From CAMYMQ01 sp963730305 (GTDB taxonomy: Bacteria; Pseudomonadota; Alphaproteobacteria; Bin65): a stretch of 64,000 bases of DNA. The stretch lies in contig CAVSRB010000006.1 in NCBI GenBank assembly GCA_963730305.1, positions 248,001-312,000 of the forward strand, in the 5' to 3' direction. The position numbers were made by a program, and so were the translations under genes. The notes beneath the pieces are model-generated. The model searched no databases. It was given only the letters and a program-made list of their open reading frames with translations, and had not been told where the DNA came from. This document shows positions 41,857 to 50,545 of the stretch, in pieces (positions within the stretch are counted from its first letter, which is position 1; each line of letters begins with the position of its first letter).

Positions 41857-44196
41857 ATGGATATCGTCATCATCGGCGGCGGCCCGGGCGGGCTCTATTC
41901 CGCGATCCTGTTGAAGAAGCGGTTTCCGGGCGCGCAGGTCCGCGTGTTCGAGCGGAACCGGGCCGACGACACCTTCGGCTTCGGCGTGGTGTTCTCCGAC
42001 GAGACGCTCGACAACTTCCTGTCGCGCGACCCGGAGAGCTACGCCGCGATCACCGGCACCTTCGCCTATTGGGACCATATCGACTTCCGCTGGAAGGGCG
42101 AGGTGGTGCGCTCGGGCGGCCACGGCTTCTGCGGCTGCGGCCGGGTCGAGCTGCTCGCCATCCTCCAGGACCGCTGCCGGCAGCTCGGCGTCGAGCTGAA
42201 CTTCGAGACCGAGATCGACGACCTCTCGGTGTTCCGCGACGCCGACCTGCTGATCGGCGCCGACGGCATCAACAGCCTGGTGCGCGAGACCTACAAGGAG
42301 CATTTCGGGCCGTCCTTCGAGTGGCGGCGCAACCGCTTCGTCTGGCTCGGCTCGACCAAGCCGAGCGAGGCCTTCACCTTCCACTTCACCGACAACGAGC
42401 ACGGCACCTGGGTGCTCGGCGAGTACCAGTACAACGACCGGCTGGCGACCTGGATCATCGAGGCGCCGGAGAAGACCTGGGAGAGCGCCAAGGGCGAGGT
42501 CGAGCATCTCTCCGAGCAAGAGCTGCTCGCCTACATGGAGAACCTGTTCGCCGACTATCTCGACGGCCACGAGCTGATCGCCAACAAGTCGGTGTGGCGG
42601 GTGTTCCCGACCATCCGCTGCGAGCGCTGGCACTTCCGCAACATGGTGCTGATCGGCGACGCGCTGCACACCGCGCACTATTCGATCGGCTCGGGCACCA
42701 AGCTGGCGATGGAGGACGCGATCGCCCTCGACGACGCGCTGGCTGCGGAGGACACGGTGGCGGGCGCGCTCGAGCGGTTCGAGGCCGACCGGCGCGAGGA
42801 GGTCGAGAAGACCCAGCACGCCGCCGACGTGTCGGTGATCTGGACCGAGAACCCGCACCGCTACGCGGGAATGGAGCCGATCCAGGCGGCCTATTCGATG
42901 CTGACCCGGGCCAAGGCGATCACCCACGAGAACATGCGCGCCCGCGACCCCGGCTTCGTCGACCGGGTCGAACGCTGGTTCGCCGACGGGGTGCGCAAGG
43001 CGGGCTTCGAGGTGTCGGCCGCCGACCCGCCGCCGCCCATGCTGACCCCGTTCCGGCTGGGCGGGCTGACCCTGAACAACCGGGTCGTGGTCTCGCCGAT
43101 GAACATGTACTCGGCCGAGGAGGGCGTGGTCGGCGACTTCCACTTCGTCCATTTCGGCGGGCTCGCCCACGGCGGCGCCGGCCTGTTGATGTCGGAGATG
43201 ACCTGCGTCTCGCGCGAGGGGCGGATCACCCCGGGCTGCGCCGGGCTCTATGCGCCCGAGCATGTCGACGCCTGGAGGCGGGTGATCGACTACGTCCACG
43301 GCCAGTCCGACGCCGCCTTCGGCATCCAGCTCGGCCATGCCGGGCGCAAGGGCTCGACCCGGGTCGGCTGGGAGGGCATGGACCTGCCGCTGGAGACCGG
43401 CAACTGGGAGGTGCTGGGCGCGTCGCCGCTGGCCCACGGCCCCGGCATGCACGTGCCGCGCGCGGCGACCCGCGCCGACATGGACACGGTGCGCGACGAC
43501 TTCGCCGCCGCCGCGCGGCGGGCGGCCGAGGCGGGCGCGGACCTGGTCGAGGTCCACATGGCCCACGGCTACCTGCTGTCCAACTTCATCTCGCCGGTCT
43601 CGAACCAGCGGGAGGACGACTATGGCGGGTCGCTCGAGAACCGGATGCGCTTCCCGCTCGAGGTGCTCGATGCGGTGCGCGCGGCGTGGCCCGCGGACAA
43701 GCCGGTCTCGGTGCGCATCTCGGCGACCGACTGGGTCGGCGACGCCGGGGTGACCGGCGAGGAGGCGGTCGAGATCGCCCGGATGCTCAAGGCGCACGGC
43801 TGCGACATCGTCAACGTCTCGGCCGGCCAGACCACGGCCGACGCCAGACCGGTCTACGGCCGCATGTTCCAGACGCCGTTCTCCGAGCAGGTGCGCAACG
43901 AGGCCGGCATCCCGACCATGGCGGTCGGCAACATCACCAGCTGGGACCAGGTCAACACGATCGTCACCTCGGGCCGCGCCGACCTGGTCTGCCTCGCCCG
44001 GCCGCACCTGACCAACCCGCATTTCACCCTGCAGGCGGCCGCCTGGTACGGCTTCGAGGACCAGCGCTGGCCGCTGCCCTATCTCGCCGGCCGCGACCAG
44101 GCGATGCGGCTGGCGGCACGCGACCGGGCGGAGGCGGAAGACCTCAAGGCGGCGGCGAAGCCGCGCTCGCACCGGCCGGCGCAAGCGGCGGAATAA
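41857..44196 (+). CDS. Bifunctional aryl-CoA monooxygenase / OYE reductase (salicylyl-CoA 5-hydroxylase / 2-aminobenzoyl-CoA monooxygenase-reductase type)
   Basis: Fusion of 779 residues. Residues 1-390 are a class A flavin monooxygenase: IVIIGGGPGGLYSAILLKK (FAD), FGFGVVFSDETLDNFL, and NMVLIGDALHTAHYSIGSG (GD motif). From about 395 it is an old-yellow-enzyme barrel: MLTPFRLGGLTLNNRVVVSP, IQLGHAGRKGS, VEVHMAHGYLLSNFISPVSN and CLARPHLTNP. This architecture is known from Azoarcus 2-aminobenzoyl-CoA monooxygenase/reductase, which hydroxylates and dearomatises the ring at C5. ATG 41857 is favoured; GTG 41848 would leave too short a ribosome-site spacing. The neighbouring ligase and MarR complete the module. 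The substrate may be anthraniloyl- or salicylyl-CoA. Confidence 0.88.
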   Translation: MDIVIIGGGPGGLYSAILLKKRFPGAQVRVFERNRADDTFGFGVVFSDETLDNFLSRDPESYAAITGTFAYWDHIDFRWKGEVVRSGGHGFCGCGRVELLAILQDRCRQLGVELNFETEIDDLSVFRDADLLIGADGINSLVRETYKEHFGPSFEWRRNRFVWLGSTKPSEAFTFHFTDNEHGTWVLGEYQYNDRLATWIIEAPEKTWESAKGEVEHLSEQELLAYMENLFADYLDGHELIANKSVWRVFPTIRCERWHFRNMVLIGDALHTAHYSIGSGTKLAMEDAIALDDALAAEDTVAGALERFEADRREEVEKTQHAADVSVIWTENPHRYAGMEPIQAAYSMLTRAKAITHENMRARDPGFVDRVERWFADGVRKAGFEVSAADPPPPMLTPFRLGGLTLNNRVVVSPMNMYSAEEGVVGDFHFVHFGGLAHGGAGLLMSEMTCVSREGRITPGCAGLYAPEHVDAWRRVIDYVHGQSDAAFGIQLGHAGRKGSTRVGWEGMDLPLETGNWEVLGASPLAHGPGMHVPRAATRADMDTVRDDFAAAARRAAEAGADLVEVHMAHGYLLSNFISPVSNQREDDYGGSLENRMRFPLEVLDAVRAAWPADKPVSVRISATDWVGDAGVTGEEAVEIARMLKAHGCDIVNVSAGQTTADARPVYGRMFQTPFSEQVRNEAGIPTMAVGNITSWDQVNTIVTSGRADLVCLARPHLTNPHFTLQAAAWYGFEDQRWPLPYLAGRDQAMRLAARDRAEAEDLKAAAKPRSHRPAQAAE

Positions 44197-44243
44197 AGGT
44201 CAACGCCGCACTGTAAACCCCTGGCATGGCGCACTTATTTCGC

Positions 44244-44272
44244 TTGTCAAAACGACCGGCCGGTCCTCCAAT
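44244..44272 (+). promoter_or_regulatory. Candidate promoter of the Cys/Lys-rich gene, with a palindrome in the spacer
   Basis: TTGTCA and TCCAAT are 17 bases apart, with the 12-base palindrome GACCGGCCGGTC (44254-44265) between them. A short CCCGCC/GGCGGG stem follows at 44279-44296, in the leader. This implies the small gene has its own regulated promoter. Confidence 0.45.
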
Positions 44273-44321
44273 ACGCTGCCCGCCAAGCTCGGCGGGTGTC
44301 TTTGCGTGGGGAGATAACACA

Positions 44322-44621
44322 ATGCGCAAATTCCTGATCGTTGCGGCCGTCGGCGCCGCCTTCGTCCTGTCCCTCGGCTTGGGCCCGTCCGTGACGAGTT
44401 CCGCCGCCAACACCGCCGAGGCGGCGGTCCGGTGCAGCATCAAGCGGGTCTGCTTCAAGAAGCCGACGCGGGTGTGCGACCGCAAGACCGGCAAGAAATG
44501 CCGGGTTCAGAAGTGCTACCACAAGCGGGTCTGCCATCGGGTCATGGCCAAGAAGATGACCAAGAAGCCGATGAAGAAGGCCATGAAAAAGCCGATGAAG
44601 AAGGACATGAAGAAGCAGTAG
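44322..44621 (+). CDS. Secreted Cys- and Lys-rich small protein
   Basis: Protein of 99 residues: Sec signal peptide (RKFLIVAAVGAAFVLSLGLG), a linker, then a core with six Cys (C-x5-C-x7-C-x7-C-x4-C-x5-C, residues about 38-71) and a repetitive tail of KKPM/KKAM/KKDM units. The mature part is strongly basic (no net acidic region). The Cys number suggests three disulfides in the periplasm or outside the cell. GGGGAG is 10 bases before the ATG, and a strong terminator follows, so it is a monocistronic unit. I do not recognise the family; a metal-binding, cell-wall-associated or antimicrobial role cannot be told apart. Confidence 0.7.
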   Translation: MRKFLIVAAVGAAFVLSLGLGPSVTSSAANTAEAAVRCSIKRVCFKKPTRVCDRKTGKKCRVQKCYHKRVCHRVMAKKMTKKPMKKAMKKPMKKDMKKQ

Positions 44622-44654
44622 TCGCAGCGATCCAGCGTCTGCGGACGTGTCTAC

Positions 44655-44694
44655 GATCGGCGCGCCGGATCATCCGGGGCGCCGATCTTCTTTT
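44655..44694 (+). terminator. Rho-independent terminator of the Cys/Lys-rich gene
   Basis: GATCGGCGC / GCGCCGATC arms (44655-44663, 44679-44687) with an inner CCGGAT / ATCCGG stem, followed by TTCTTTT. It lies 34 bases after the stop codon. Confidence 0.85.
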
Positions 44695-44738
44695 CGGGAA
44701 GGCCTGGCTGCGGGAGGCGCCGCGGGGGCGGCGCCGGC

Positions 44739-45441
44739 TCAGACGCCGAGATACTTGTGCTGCAGCTCTTCGTCGCCGCGCAGCGCGTCCGAAGTCGCCG
44801 GACCACACCACCCGGCCCTTCTCGATGATGTAGTGGCGGTCGGCGATCCGGGCGAGCGCATCGACATTCTTGTCGACCACCAGGATCAACTCGCCGTGCG
44901 CCTTCAGCTTCGCCAGCGTGTGCCAGATCTCCTCGCGGATCAGCGGGGCCAGGCCCTCGGTCGCCTCGTCGAGGATCATCAGGCGCGGATTGGTCATCAG
45001 CGCGCGGCTGATCGCCAGCATCTGCTGCTCGCCGCCGGAGAGTTGGTTGCCCATGTTGCGGCGGCGCTCGGCGACGCCCGGGAACAGGTCGTAGATCTTG
45101 TCGAGCGTCCAGGGGTCGTCCGACCTGGTGCGGTTCTGGGCGGTGGCGACCAGGTTCTCCTCGACCGTCAGGTTGGGGAAGATCTGGCGGCCCTCCGGGA
45201 CCAGGCCGAGGCCGAGCCGGGCGACCCGGTAGGAGGGCAGGGCGCCGATCTCGACCGAATCGAAGGTGACCGAGCCGCTCTGGATCGGGGTCAGCCCCAT
45301 GATCGAGCGGATCGTCGTCGTCTTGCCCATGCCGTTGCGGCCCATCAGGGTGACGACCTCGCCGTCGTTCACCTCCAGCCCCATGCCGAACAGGATCTGG
45401 CTGCGGCCGTAGAATGTCTCGATGTCCTTGACGACCAGCAT
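44739..45441 (-). CDS. livF: Branched-chain/aromatic-acid ABC transporter ATPase LivF, 3-prime frameshift
   Basis: ATP-binding subunit of about 233 residues. Walker A GRNGMGKTTTIRSIMG, Q-loop area, signature LSGGEQQML, Walker B LMILDEATEGLAP and switch-like VVDKNVDALARIADRHY (Asp-Lys in place of EHN/H-D). Near the C-terminus the frame breaks; removing one base from the CC at 44789-44790 gives the normal ending WSGDFDALRGDEELQHKYLG with the stop at 44739. Without that, the frame runs on to 44542. Last gene of the livHMGF unit. Confidence 0.85.
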
Positions 45442-45445
45442 GGGG

Positions 45446-46192
45446 TCAGTCCTCGCCCAGATAGGCGCTGCGCACCTCTTCGTTGGCCCGGATCCGCTCC
45501 GGCACGTCGGTCGCGATCGCGGCGCCGTAGACGAGCACGGTGATCCGGTCGGCCAGCTTGAACACCGCGTCCATGTCGTGCTCGATCAGCAGGATCGTGT
45601 GGCTCTTCTTGAAGTCGAGCAGGATGTCGATCATCCGCATCAACTCCTCGGTGCCCATGCCCGCCATCGGCTCGTCGAGCAGCAGCATCGACGGCTTGGT
45701 GGCGATCGCCATGGCGATCTCGAGCTGGCGCTGTTCGCCGTGGGACAGGTCGGCGGCGACGGTGTCGGCGCGATGGTCGAGGCCGACCCGCTCCAGCGCC
45801 TCGCGCGCCGGCTTGCGCAGCGCCGGGTCGCTCTGCGCCGGGCGCCAGAAGCGGAAGGAGTGGCCGGAATGGGCCTGGACGGCGAGGGCGACGTTGTCCT
45901 CGGCGGTGAAGTTCAGGAAGATGCTGGTGACCTGGAACGACCGGGCCAGGCCGAGCTTCGAGATCGCGTAGGGCGCGGCCCGGGTGATGTCGCGGCCGTC
46001 GAAGATGATCTTGCCCTCGTCGGCCTGGAGCGTGCCCGAGAGCTGGCTGATCAGGGTCGTCTTGCCGGCGCCGTTCGGCCCGATGACGGCGTGCAGCTCG
46101 CCGCGCTCGACCTCGAGGTCGAGGTGGTTGGTCGCGGTCAGGCCGCCGAAGCGCTTGACCAGGCCTTCGACGTGAAGATGCAGGTCAGCCAT
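45446..46192 (-). CDS. livG: ABC transporter ATPase LivG
   Basis: ATP-binding subunit of 248 residues: GPNGAGKTTLISQLSG (Walker A), LGLARSFQVTSIF typical of LivG, LSHGEQRQLEIAMA (signature, H for G), MLLLDEPMAGMG (Walker B) and IEHDMDAVFKLADR (H-loop). It overlaps livM by 8 bases and is 4 bases from livF. Partner of LivF in energising uptake through LivHM. Confidence 0.92.
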   Translation of the reverse strand: MADLHLHVEGLVKRFGGLTATNHLDLEVERGELHAVIGPNGAGKTTLISQLSGTLQADEGKIIFDGRDITRAAPYAISKLGLARSFQVTSIFLNFTAEDNVALAVQAHSGHSFRFWRPAQSDPALRKPAREALERVGLDHRADTVAADLSHGEQRQLEIAMAIATKPSMLLLDEPMAGMGTEELMRMIDILLDFKKSHTILLIEHDMDAVFKLADRITVLVYGAAIATDVPERIRANEEVRSAYLGED

Positions 46193-47873
46193 GCTGCGCT
46201 TGCTCCATCGGGCCGCCCAGGGCCGGCAGGCGGTCGCGGCCGGCCAGCAGCACCATGAAGGACGTGAACAGGATGTAGGCGACGGCGGCGAGGCAGCTCA
46301 GCACCGTGACCAGCTTGGCGTCGGCGGAGAGCAAGGCGACCACCGTCGCGGCGAAATAGACCAAGGCGGCGAAGCCGATGCCGCGCACCGGCGACTTCAG
46401 CGCGACCGTCAGCAGGCCGGCGACGACGATGCCGCCGACCACCATCACGATCGCCGTCGTCACCGACAGGCCGACCGCCGTCGCCCAGGCCAGCGCAGCG
46501 GCGCATGCGAGCGCGACGACCAAGGCCATCAGCTTCTCGACGCGCCGGAAGGCGTAGACCAATAGGGCGAGGACATCGGCGATCAGCGGCGGGGCCGCGC
46601 GGTCGATGCCGATGGCGCCGTTGACGTCCATCAGCAGGCAGGCGACGACGAAGACCGCGCCGCAGACCAGGATCAGGGGCGCGTCGATGCGCTCGCGCAC
46701 CCCGACCGCGACCTTGGCGGCGAGCACGATCGCGATCAGGGCGACGATGATCCAGATGCTCGGGAACACCGTCAGGTGCCACAGGAACAGGGCCGCGGCG
46801 ACGACGAAGACGTTCAGGCGCAGGTGGAAGGCCGGATAGGCTTCGACCCGGTCCGGCACCGAGCCGAACAGGCCGTTGCGGGCGAACAGCACCAGCAGCA
46901 CCAGCATCGGCCCGAACACGATCATCCAGTAGTCGCGGCCGACCAGGTCCTGCAGGAACTCCTCGGCGAACAGGTAGCCGACCGCGCCGAACACCGAGCC
47001 GAACACCGTGCCGATGCCGCCCACGATGACCATGATCAGGATCTCGCCCGAGCGCAGCCAGCTCATGTATTCGGGGGTCAGGAACTCCTGGTGGTTGGCG
47101 AACAGCGCGCCGGCGACGCCGCAGATCGCGCCGGCGATCACGAAGGCGGTCAGCCGGTAGCGGAAGGTCGGGAAGCCGATCGCCTGCATGCGGATCGGGT
47201 TCGACTGGCTGCCGCGGATGACCATGCCGAAGCGCGAATTGACGATCCGCCGCAGCACGAACAGCGTCACGACCAAGAGCGCGAGGCAGAACAAGTAGAG
47301 CGTCGTGCCGTCGCGCAAGTCGCCCTTCGCCGCCAGGATGTTGTCGTTCAGCGAGAACAGCCCGAAGGTGCTGCGGTCGGTGTTCATGCCGTCGTCGCCG
47401 CCGAACGGCTCCAGGCTGATGCCCAGGTAGTAGAGCATCTGGGTGAAGGCGAGCGTGATCATGATGAAGTAGAGCCCGCTCGTGCGCAGCGAGATCGCGC
47501 CGATCAGCAGCGCGATCAGCGCCGAGCCGATGATCGCGGTCGCGAAGTGGAGGTAGCCGCTCTGCATCCACCCCATGTCGAAGTCGACCGCGTATTTCGA
47601 CCACACCGCGACGGCGTAGGCGCCGATGCCGAGATAGGCGGCGTGGCCGAAGCTGACCATGCCGCCATAGCCCAGGATCAGGTCGAGGCTGGCGGCGGCG
47701 ATGGCGAAGATCATCACCTTCGCGACGAAGGAGATCAGGAACGTGTCGCCGACCAAGAAGGAGACGAACGGCAGCGCCAGCAGCACCAGGAAGCCGACCA
47801 GCAGGATGATGAAGCGCGGGTCCGTGAAGGAGAAGCGGACCCGCGGGTTCAGATTGGAAGCAGGACTGGACAT
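46185..47873 (-). CDS. livM: ABC transporter permease LivM with a C-terminal membrane extension
   Basis: Permease of 562 residues; typical LivM is about 330. The N-terminal 340 residues are standard (LDLILGYGGMVSFGHAAYLG, RTSGLYFIMITLAFTQM, RSGEILIMVIVGGIGTVFG). From about residue 345 (VPDRVEAYPAFHLRLNVFV) an additional 215 residues form six or seven hydrophobic segments without homology I can name. The frame is continuous and the extension is in a coding composition. It may fold as a separate membrane domain. Encoded 19 bases after livH. Confidence 0.88.
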   Translation of the reverse strand: MSSPASNLNPRVRFSFTDPRFIILLVGFLVLLALPFVSFLVGDTFLISFVAKVMIFAIAAASLDLILGYGGMVSFGHAAYLGIGAYAVAVWSKYAVDFDMGWMQSGYLHFATAIIGSALIALLIGAISLRTSGLYFIMITLAFTQMLYYLGISLEPFGGDDGMNTDRSTFGLFSLNDNILAAKGDLRDGTTLYLFCLALLVVTLFVLRRIVNSRFGMVIRGSQSNPIRMQAIGFPTFRYRLTAFVIAGAICGVAGALFANHQEFLTPEYMSWLRSGEILIMVIVGGIGTVFGSVFGAVGYLFAEEFLQDLVGRDYWMIVFGPMLVLLVLFARNGLFGSVPDRVEAYPAFHLRLNVFVVAAALFLWHLTVFPSIWIIVALIAIVLAAKVAVGVRERIDAPLILVCGAVFVVACLLMDVNGAIGIDRAAPPLIADVLALLVYAFRRVEKLMALVVALACAAALAWATAVGLSVTTAIVMVVGGIVVAGLLTVALKSPVRGIGFAALVYFAATVVALLSADAKLVTVLSCLAAVAYILFTSFMVLLAGRDRLPALGGPMEQAQHG

Positions 47874-47892
47874 CGACGCGCGTCTCTCCCGA

Positions 47893-48852
47893 TCACCCGG
47901 TCCGCGCCGGGAACAAGCCCTCGGGCTTGAAGAACAGCACCCCGGCCATGAGGATGTAGATGATCATCGATGACAGCGCCGGACCGGCGGTCTGGGCGAA
48001 CTCGTCGGGCAGCACGATGCCCAGCAGGTCCTTCATGAAGACGCGCCCGCAGACCTCGACGATGCCGACCACCAGCGCGGCGATGAAGGCGCCGCGGATC
48101 GAGCCGATGCCGCCGATGACGATGACGACGAAGGCGAGGATCAGCTTCGGCTCGCCCATGCCCGACTGGACCGATTCGATCGGCCCGATCAGGATGCCCG
48201 CCAGGCCCGCCAGGGCCGCGCCGATGCCGAAGACGACGGTGAACAGCATGGTGATGTTGACGCCGAGCGCGCCGACCATCTCGCGGCGGCTGGCGCCGGC
48301 CCGGATCAGCATGCCGACCCGCGTCCGCGAGATCACCAGGTAGAGGGCGAGCGCGACCAGCAGCCCGGCGGCGATCACGATCAGTCGGTAGAACGGGTAG
48401 GTGAAGCCGAACAGCGGGAACGGGAAGTCGATCGTGTCGGGAAGCTGGTAGGTCTGGCTCTCGGCGCCGAACACGACCAGGACGAGCTGGTTGAAGAACA
48501 GGATGAAGCCGAAGGTCGCCAGCACCTGGTCCAGGTGGTCGCGCTGGTAGAGCGTGCGCAGCGCCAGGAACTCGAGCGCGACGCCGAGCAGCAGCGACAG
48601 CGGCAACGCGATCAGGATGGCGATCAGGAAGCCCAGGGCCGGATCGATCGCTATCCCGAGCTGGGTGCCGAAGACCGGGATCTCGCGGAAGAAGAAGGCC
48701 GCGAAATAGGCGCCCATCATGAACAGCGAACCGTGGGCAAGGTTCACCATGTTCATGATGCCGAACACGAGCGTGAGCCCGGCGGCGATCAGGAATAGGA
48801 ATACGCCAGACTGAACCCCGTTCAGAATGGTCTCGGCGATCAGTTGCGCCAT
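47893..48852 (-). CDS. livH: ABC transporter permease LivH
   Basis: Permease of 319 residues with about eight membrane helices: NGVQSGVFLFLIAAGLTLVFGIMNMVNLAHGSLFMMGAY is the hallmark N-terminus, followed by ATFGFILFFNQLVLV, SRTRVGMLIRAGASRREMVGALGVN (the ATPase-coupling loop) and FVVIVIGGIGSIRGAFIAALVVG. Forms the channel with LivM. Located 101 bases after livK1 with a hairpin in between. Confidence 0.92.
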   Translation of the reverse strand: MAQLIAETILNGVQSGVFLFLIAAGLTLVFGIMNMVNLAHGSLFMMGAYFAAFFFREIPVFGTQLGIAIDPALGFLIAILIALPLSLLLGVALEFLALRTLYQRDHLDQVLATFGFILFFNQLVLVVFGAESQTYQLPDTIDFPFPLFGFTYPFYRLIVIAAGLLVALALYLVISRTRVGMLIRAGASRREMVGALGVNITMLFTVVFGIGAALAGLAGILIGPIESVQSGMGEPKLILAFVVIVIGGIGSIRGAFIAALVVGIVEVCGRVFMKDLLGIVLPDEFAQTAGPALSSMIIYILMAGVLFFKPEGLFPARTG

Positions 48853-48906
48853 GACGCGACTGCTCCCCCCCTCATAGGCTTGCTTGTCGTTACCCCCGGA
48901 TGCAGA

Positions 48907-48933
48907 AGCGGGGACGCATAGCGCATCCCCGCT
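48907..48933 (-). terminator. Intercistronic hairpin between livK1 and livH
   Basis: AGCGGGGA / TCCCCGCT 8-base arms around an 11-base loop, about 20 bases after the livK1 stop. There is no T tract, so it is more likely an attenuator or mRNA-stabilising stem giving more binding protein than permease. Confidence 0.6.
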
Positions 48934-48953
48934 CCAGCGTCAACTCTATGTCG

Positions 48954-50159
48954 TTAGTAGCGACGGGATTTGGGACATTTTGTCCAGTAGGAATCCTTCT
49001 GGTTCTTGAAAACGATGCCGACCGTCTTGATCGTCGGCTTGCCGTCCGGGCCCGCCACCACGGCGCGCTTGTAGAAGTTTTCGATCGGCATGCCGTTGAC
49101 GTTGTACTTGTACGGCCCACGCACCGACGGGTAGGTGACGCGGCGCATGGCATGGGCGAGCGGCAGCAGGTTGGCGTTGGTGAGCGCCTTGCCGGCCTTC
49201 TTGATGCCCGCGGCGATCAGCGCCGGCGCGTCGTAGGCCTGGGCGGCGAAGTAGGACGGCATGTGGCCGTATTTCGCCAGGTAGGCCTTGACGAACTTCT
49301 GGTTCGCCGGGAGCGTCGAATCGGGCGCCCAATAGGCGGTGTGGAAGGTGCCGAGCGCGGCGTCCTTGATCGCCGGCAGGGTCAGCCAGTCCACGGTGAA
49401 CACCGTGTAGAGCTTGATGTTCTTGCCGGCGCCCGACGCGGCCCACTGCTTCATGAAGGCGATGCCCATGCCGCCCGGCGCGAAGATGAAGACCGCTTGT
49501 GGCTTGACCGCCTTAACCTTCGAGATGTCGGCCTGGTAGTCGCTCTCGCCGACCTTGAACAGCGACTGGCCGACGACCTTGCCGCCCTTGTAGAACCGCT
49601 TGAACCCGGAGAGCATGTCCTTGCCGGCCTGGTAGTTCGGCGCCATCAGGTAGACGGTCTTGAGCCCCTCGTTGCTCATCAGCTGCCCCATCGCCTCGGG
49701 CGTCTGGTCGTTCTGCCACGAGGTCGAGATGAAATAGGGGCTGCAGGCCCGGCCCGCCATCGGCGAGGCCCCGGCGTTGGTGCTGATCAGGATGCGCCGG
49801 GCGCGGATGATCGGCCGCTGGATCGCCATCAGCACGTGCGACCAGATCGGGCCGGCGACGATGTCGACCCGATCGCTCTTGAGCCACTTGCTGACCACGC
49901 GCCGCCCGACGTCGGGCTTCACCTGGTCGTCGCCATAGAACACGGTGGTGGGCACGCCGGCGAGCTTGTCGCCGTTCTTGGTCCAGCCCTGGTGCTCCAT
50001 GCCGAGCTTGAAGCCGTTGACCTGGTGCTTGCCGATGATCGCGGCGCCGCCGGACAGGGTGGTCAGAAAGCCGATGGTGAGCTTCTTGAGCTCGGCATGG
50101 GCCGATGGCGCAACAAGCGATGCGGCGACCGCAGCGGCCGCCCACGTTTTCCACTTCAT
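48954..50159 (-). CDS. ABC transporter periplasmic binding protein LivK paralogue 1
   Basis: Secreted binding protein of 401 residues (type I fold). Signal peptide MKWKTWAAAAVAASLVAPSA, cleavage after AHA; mature KKLTIGFLTTLSGGAAIIG. Ligand-domain features: GPIWSHVLMAIQRPIIRA, STNAGASPMAGRACSPYFISTSW with one Cys, and a final TKCPKSRRY with another, likely a disulfide. ATG at 50159 has GGAGG 7 bases before. It is closest to livHMGF, so it is the binding protein made with the permease. Probably binds aromatic or branched acids. Confidence 0.88.
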   Translation of the reverse strand: MKWKTWAAAAVAASLVAPSAHAELKKLTIGFLTTLSGGAAIIGKHQVNGFKLGMEHQGWTKNGDKLAGVPTTVFYGDDQVKPDVGRRVVSKWLKSDRVDIVAGPIWSHVLMAIQRPIIRARRILISTNAGASPMAGRACSPYFISTSWQNDQTPEAMGQLMSNEGLKTVYLMAPNYQAGKDMLSGFKRFYKGGKVVGQSLFKVGESDYQADISKVKAVKPQAVFIFAPGGMGIAFMKQWAASGAGKNIKLYTVFTVDWLTLPAIKDAALGTFHTAYWAPDSTLPANQKFVKAYLAKYGHMPSYFAAQAYDAPALIAAGIKKAGKALTNANLLPLAHAMRRVTYPSVRGPYKYNVNGMPIENFYKRAVVAGPDGKPTIKTVGIVFKNQKDSYWTKCPKSRRY

Positions 50160-50491
50160 TGTAAAGCCTCCGTCAGACGTGTTTTTCGACGCGCCCATTC
50201 CTTGGTCGGGGCGCGCCGCTTTGTTGGCAACTCCGGGCGTTGTCCTGGCACGGCGATCCGTCGGCTCGACGTTTTGTTCTCGATGACCGGCGTTACCGAA
50301 CCAGGCTGGAGTTAGCCTCCCGCGGCCATCAAGCAGCGGGTTCGAGACCCTGTCAAGTGCCGGAAAAGTGAAGAGATTGAGTGATTTGAGTGCGATTCAC
50401 GGGCTCTAACGAACAAATGCAAAATTGCGAATGTGACGTATTCGCGAGACATTCCAACATGTTTCGCGACACGCGTGCCGCGCGGCGGCCG

Positions 50492-50520
50492 AAAAAAAGG
50501 GGCGCCGTCTGGGCGCCCCT
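50492..50520 (-). terminator. Rho-independent terminator of livK2
   Basis: AGGGGCGCC / GGCGCCCCT (50498-50506, 50512-50520) with a 5-base loop, followed on the minus strand by seven T. It isolates livK2 from livK1. The remaining 50160-50491 should hold the livK1-HMGF promoter; I see no clear boxes in its AT-rich part. Confidence 0.9.
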
Positions 50521-50545
50521 TCGCAGGTGAGAAAGTCGGCTGCGG

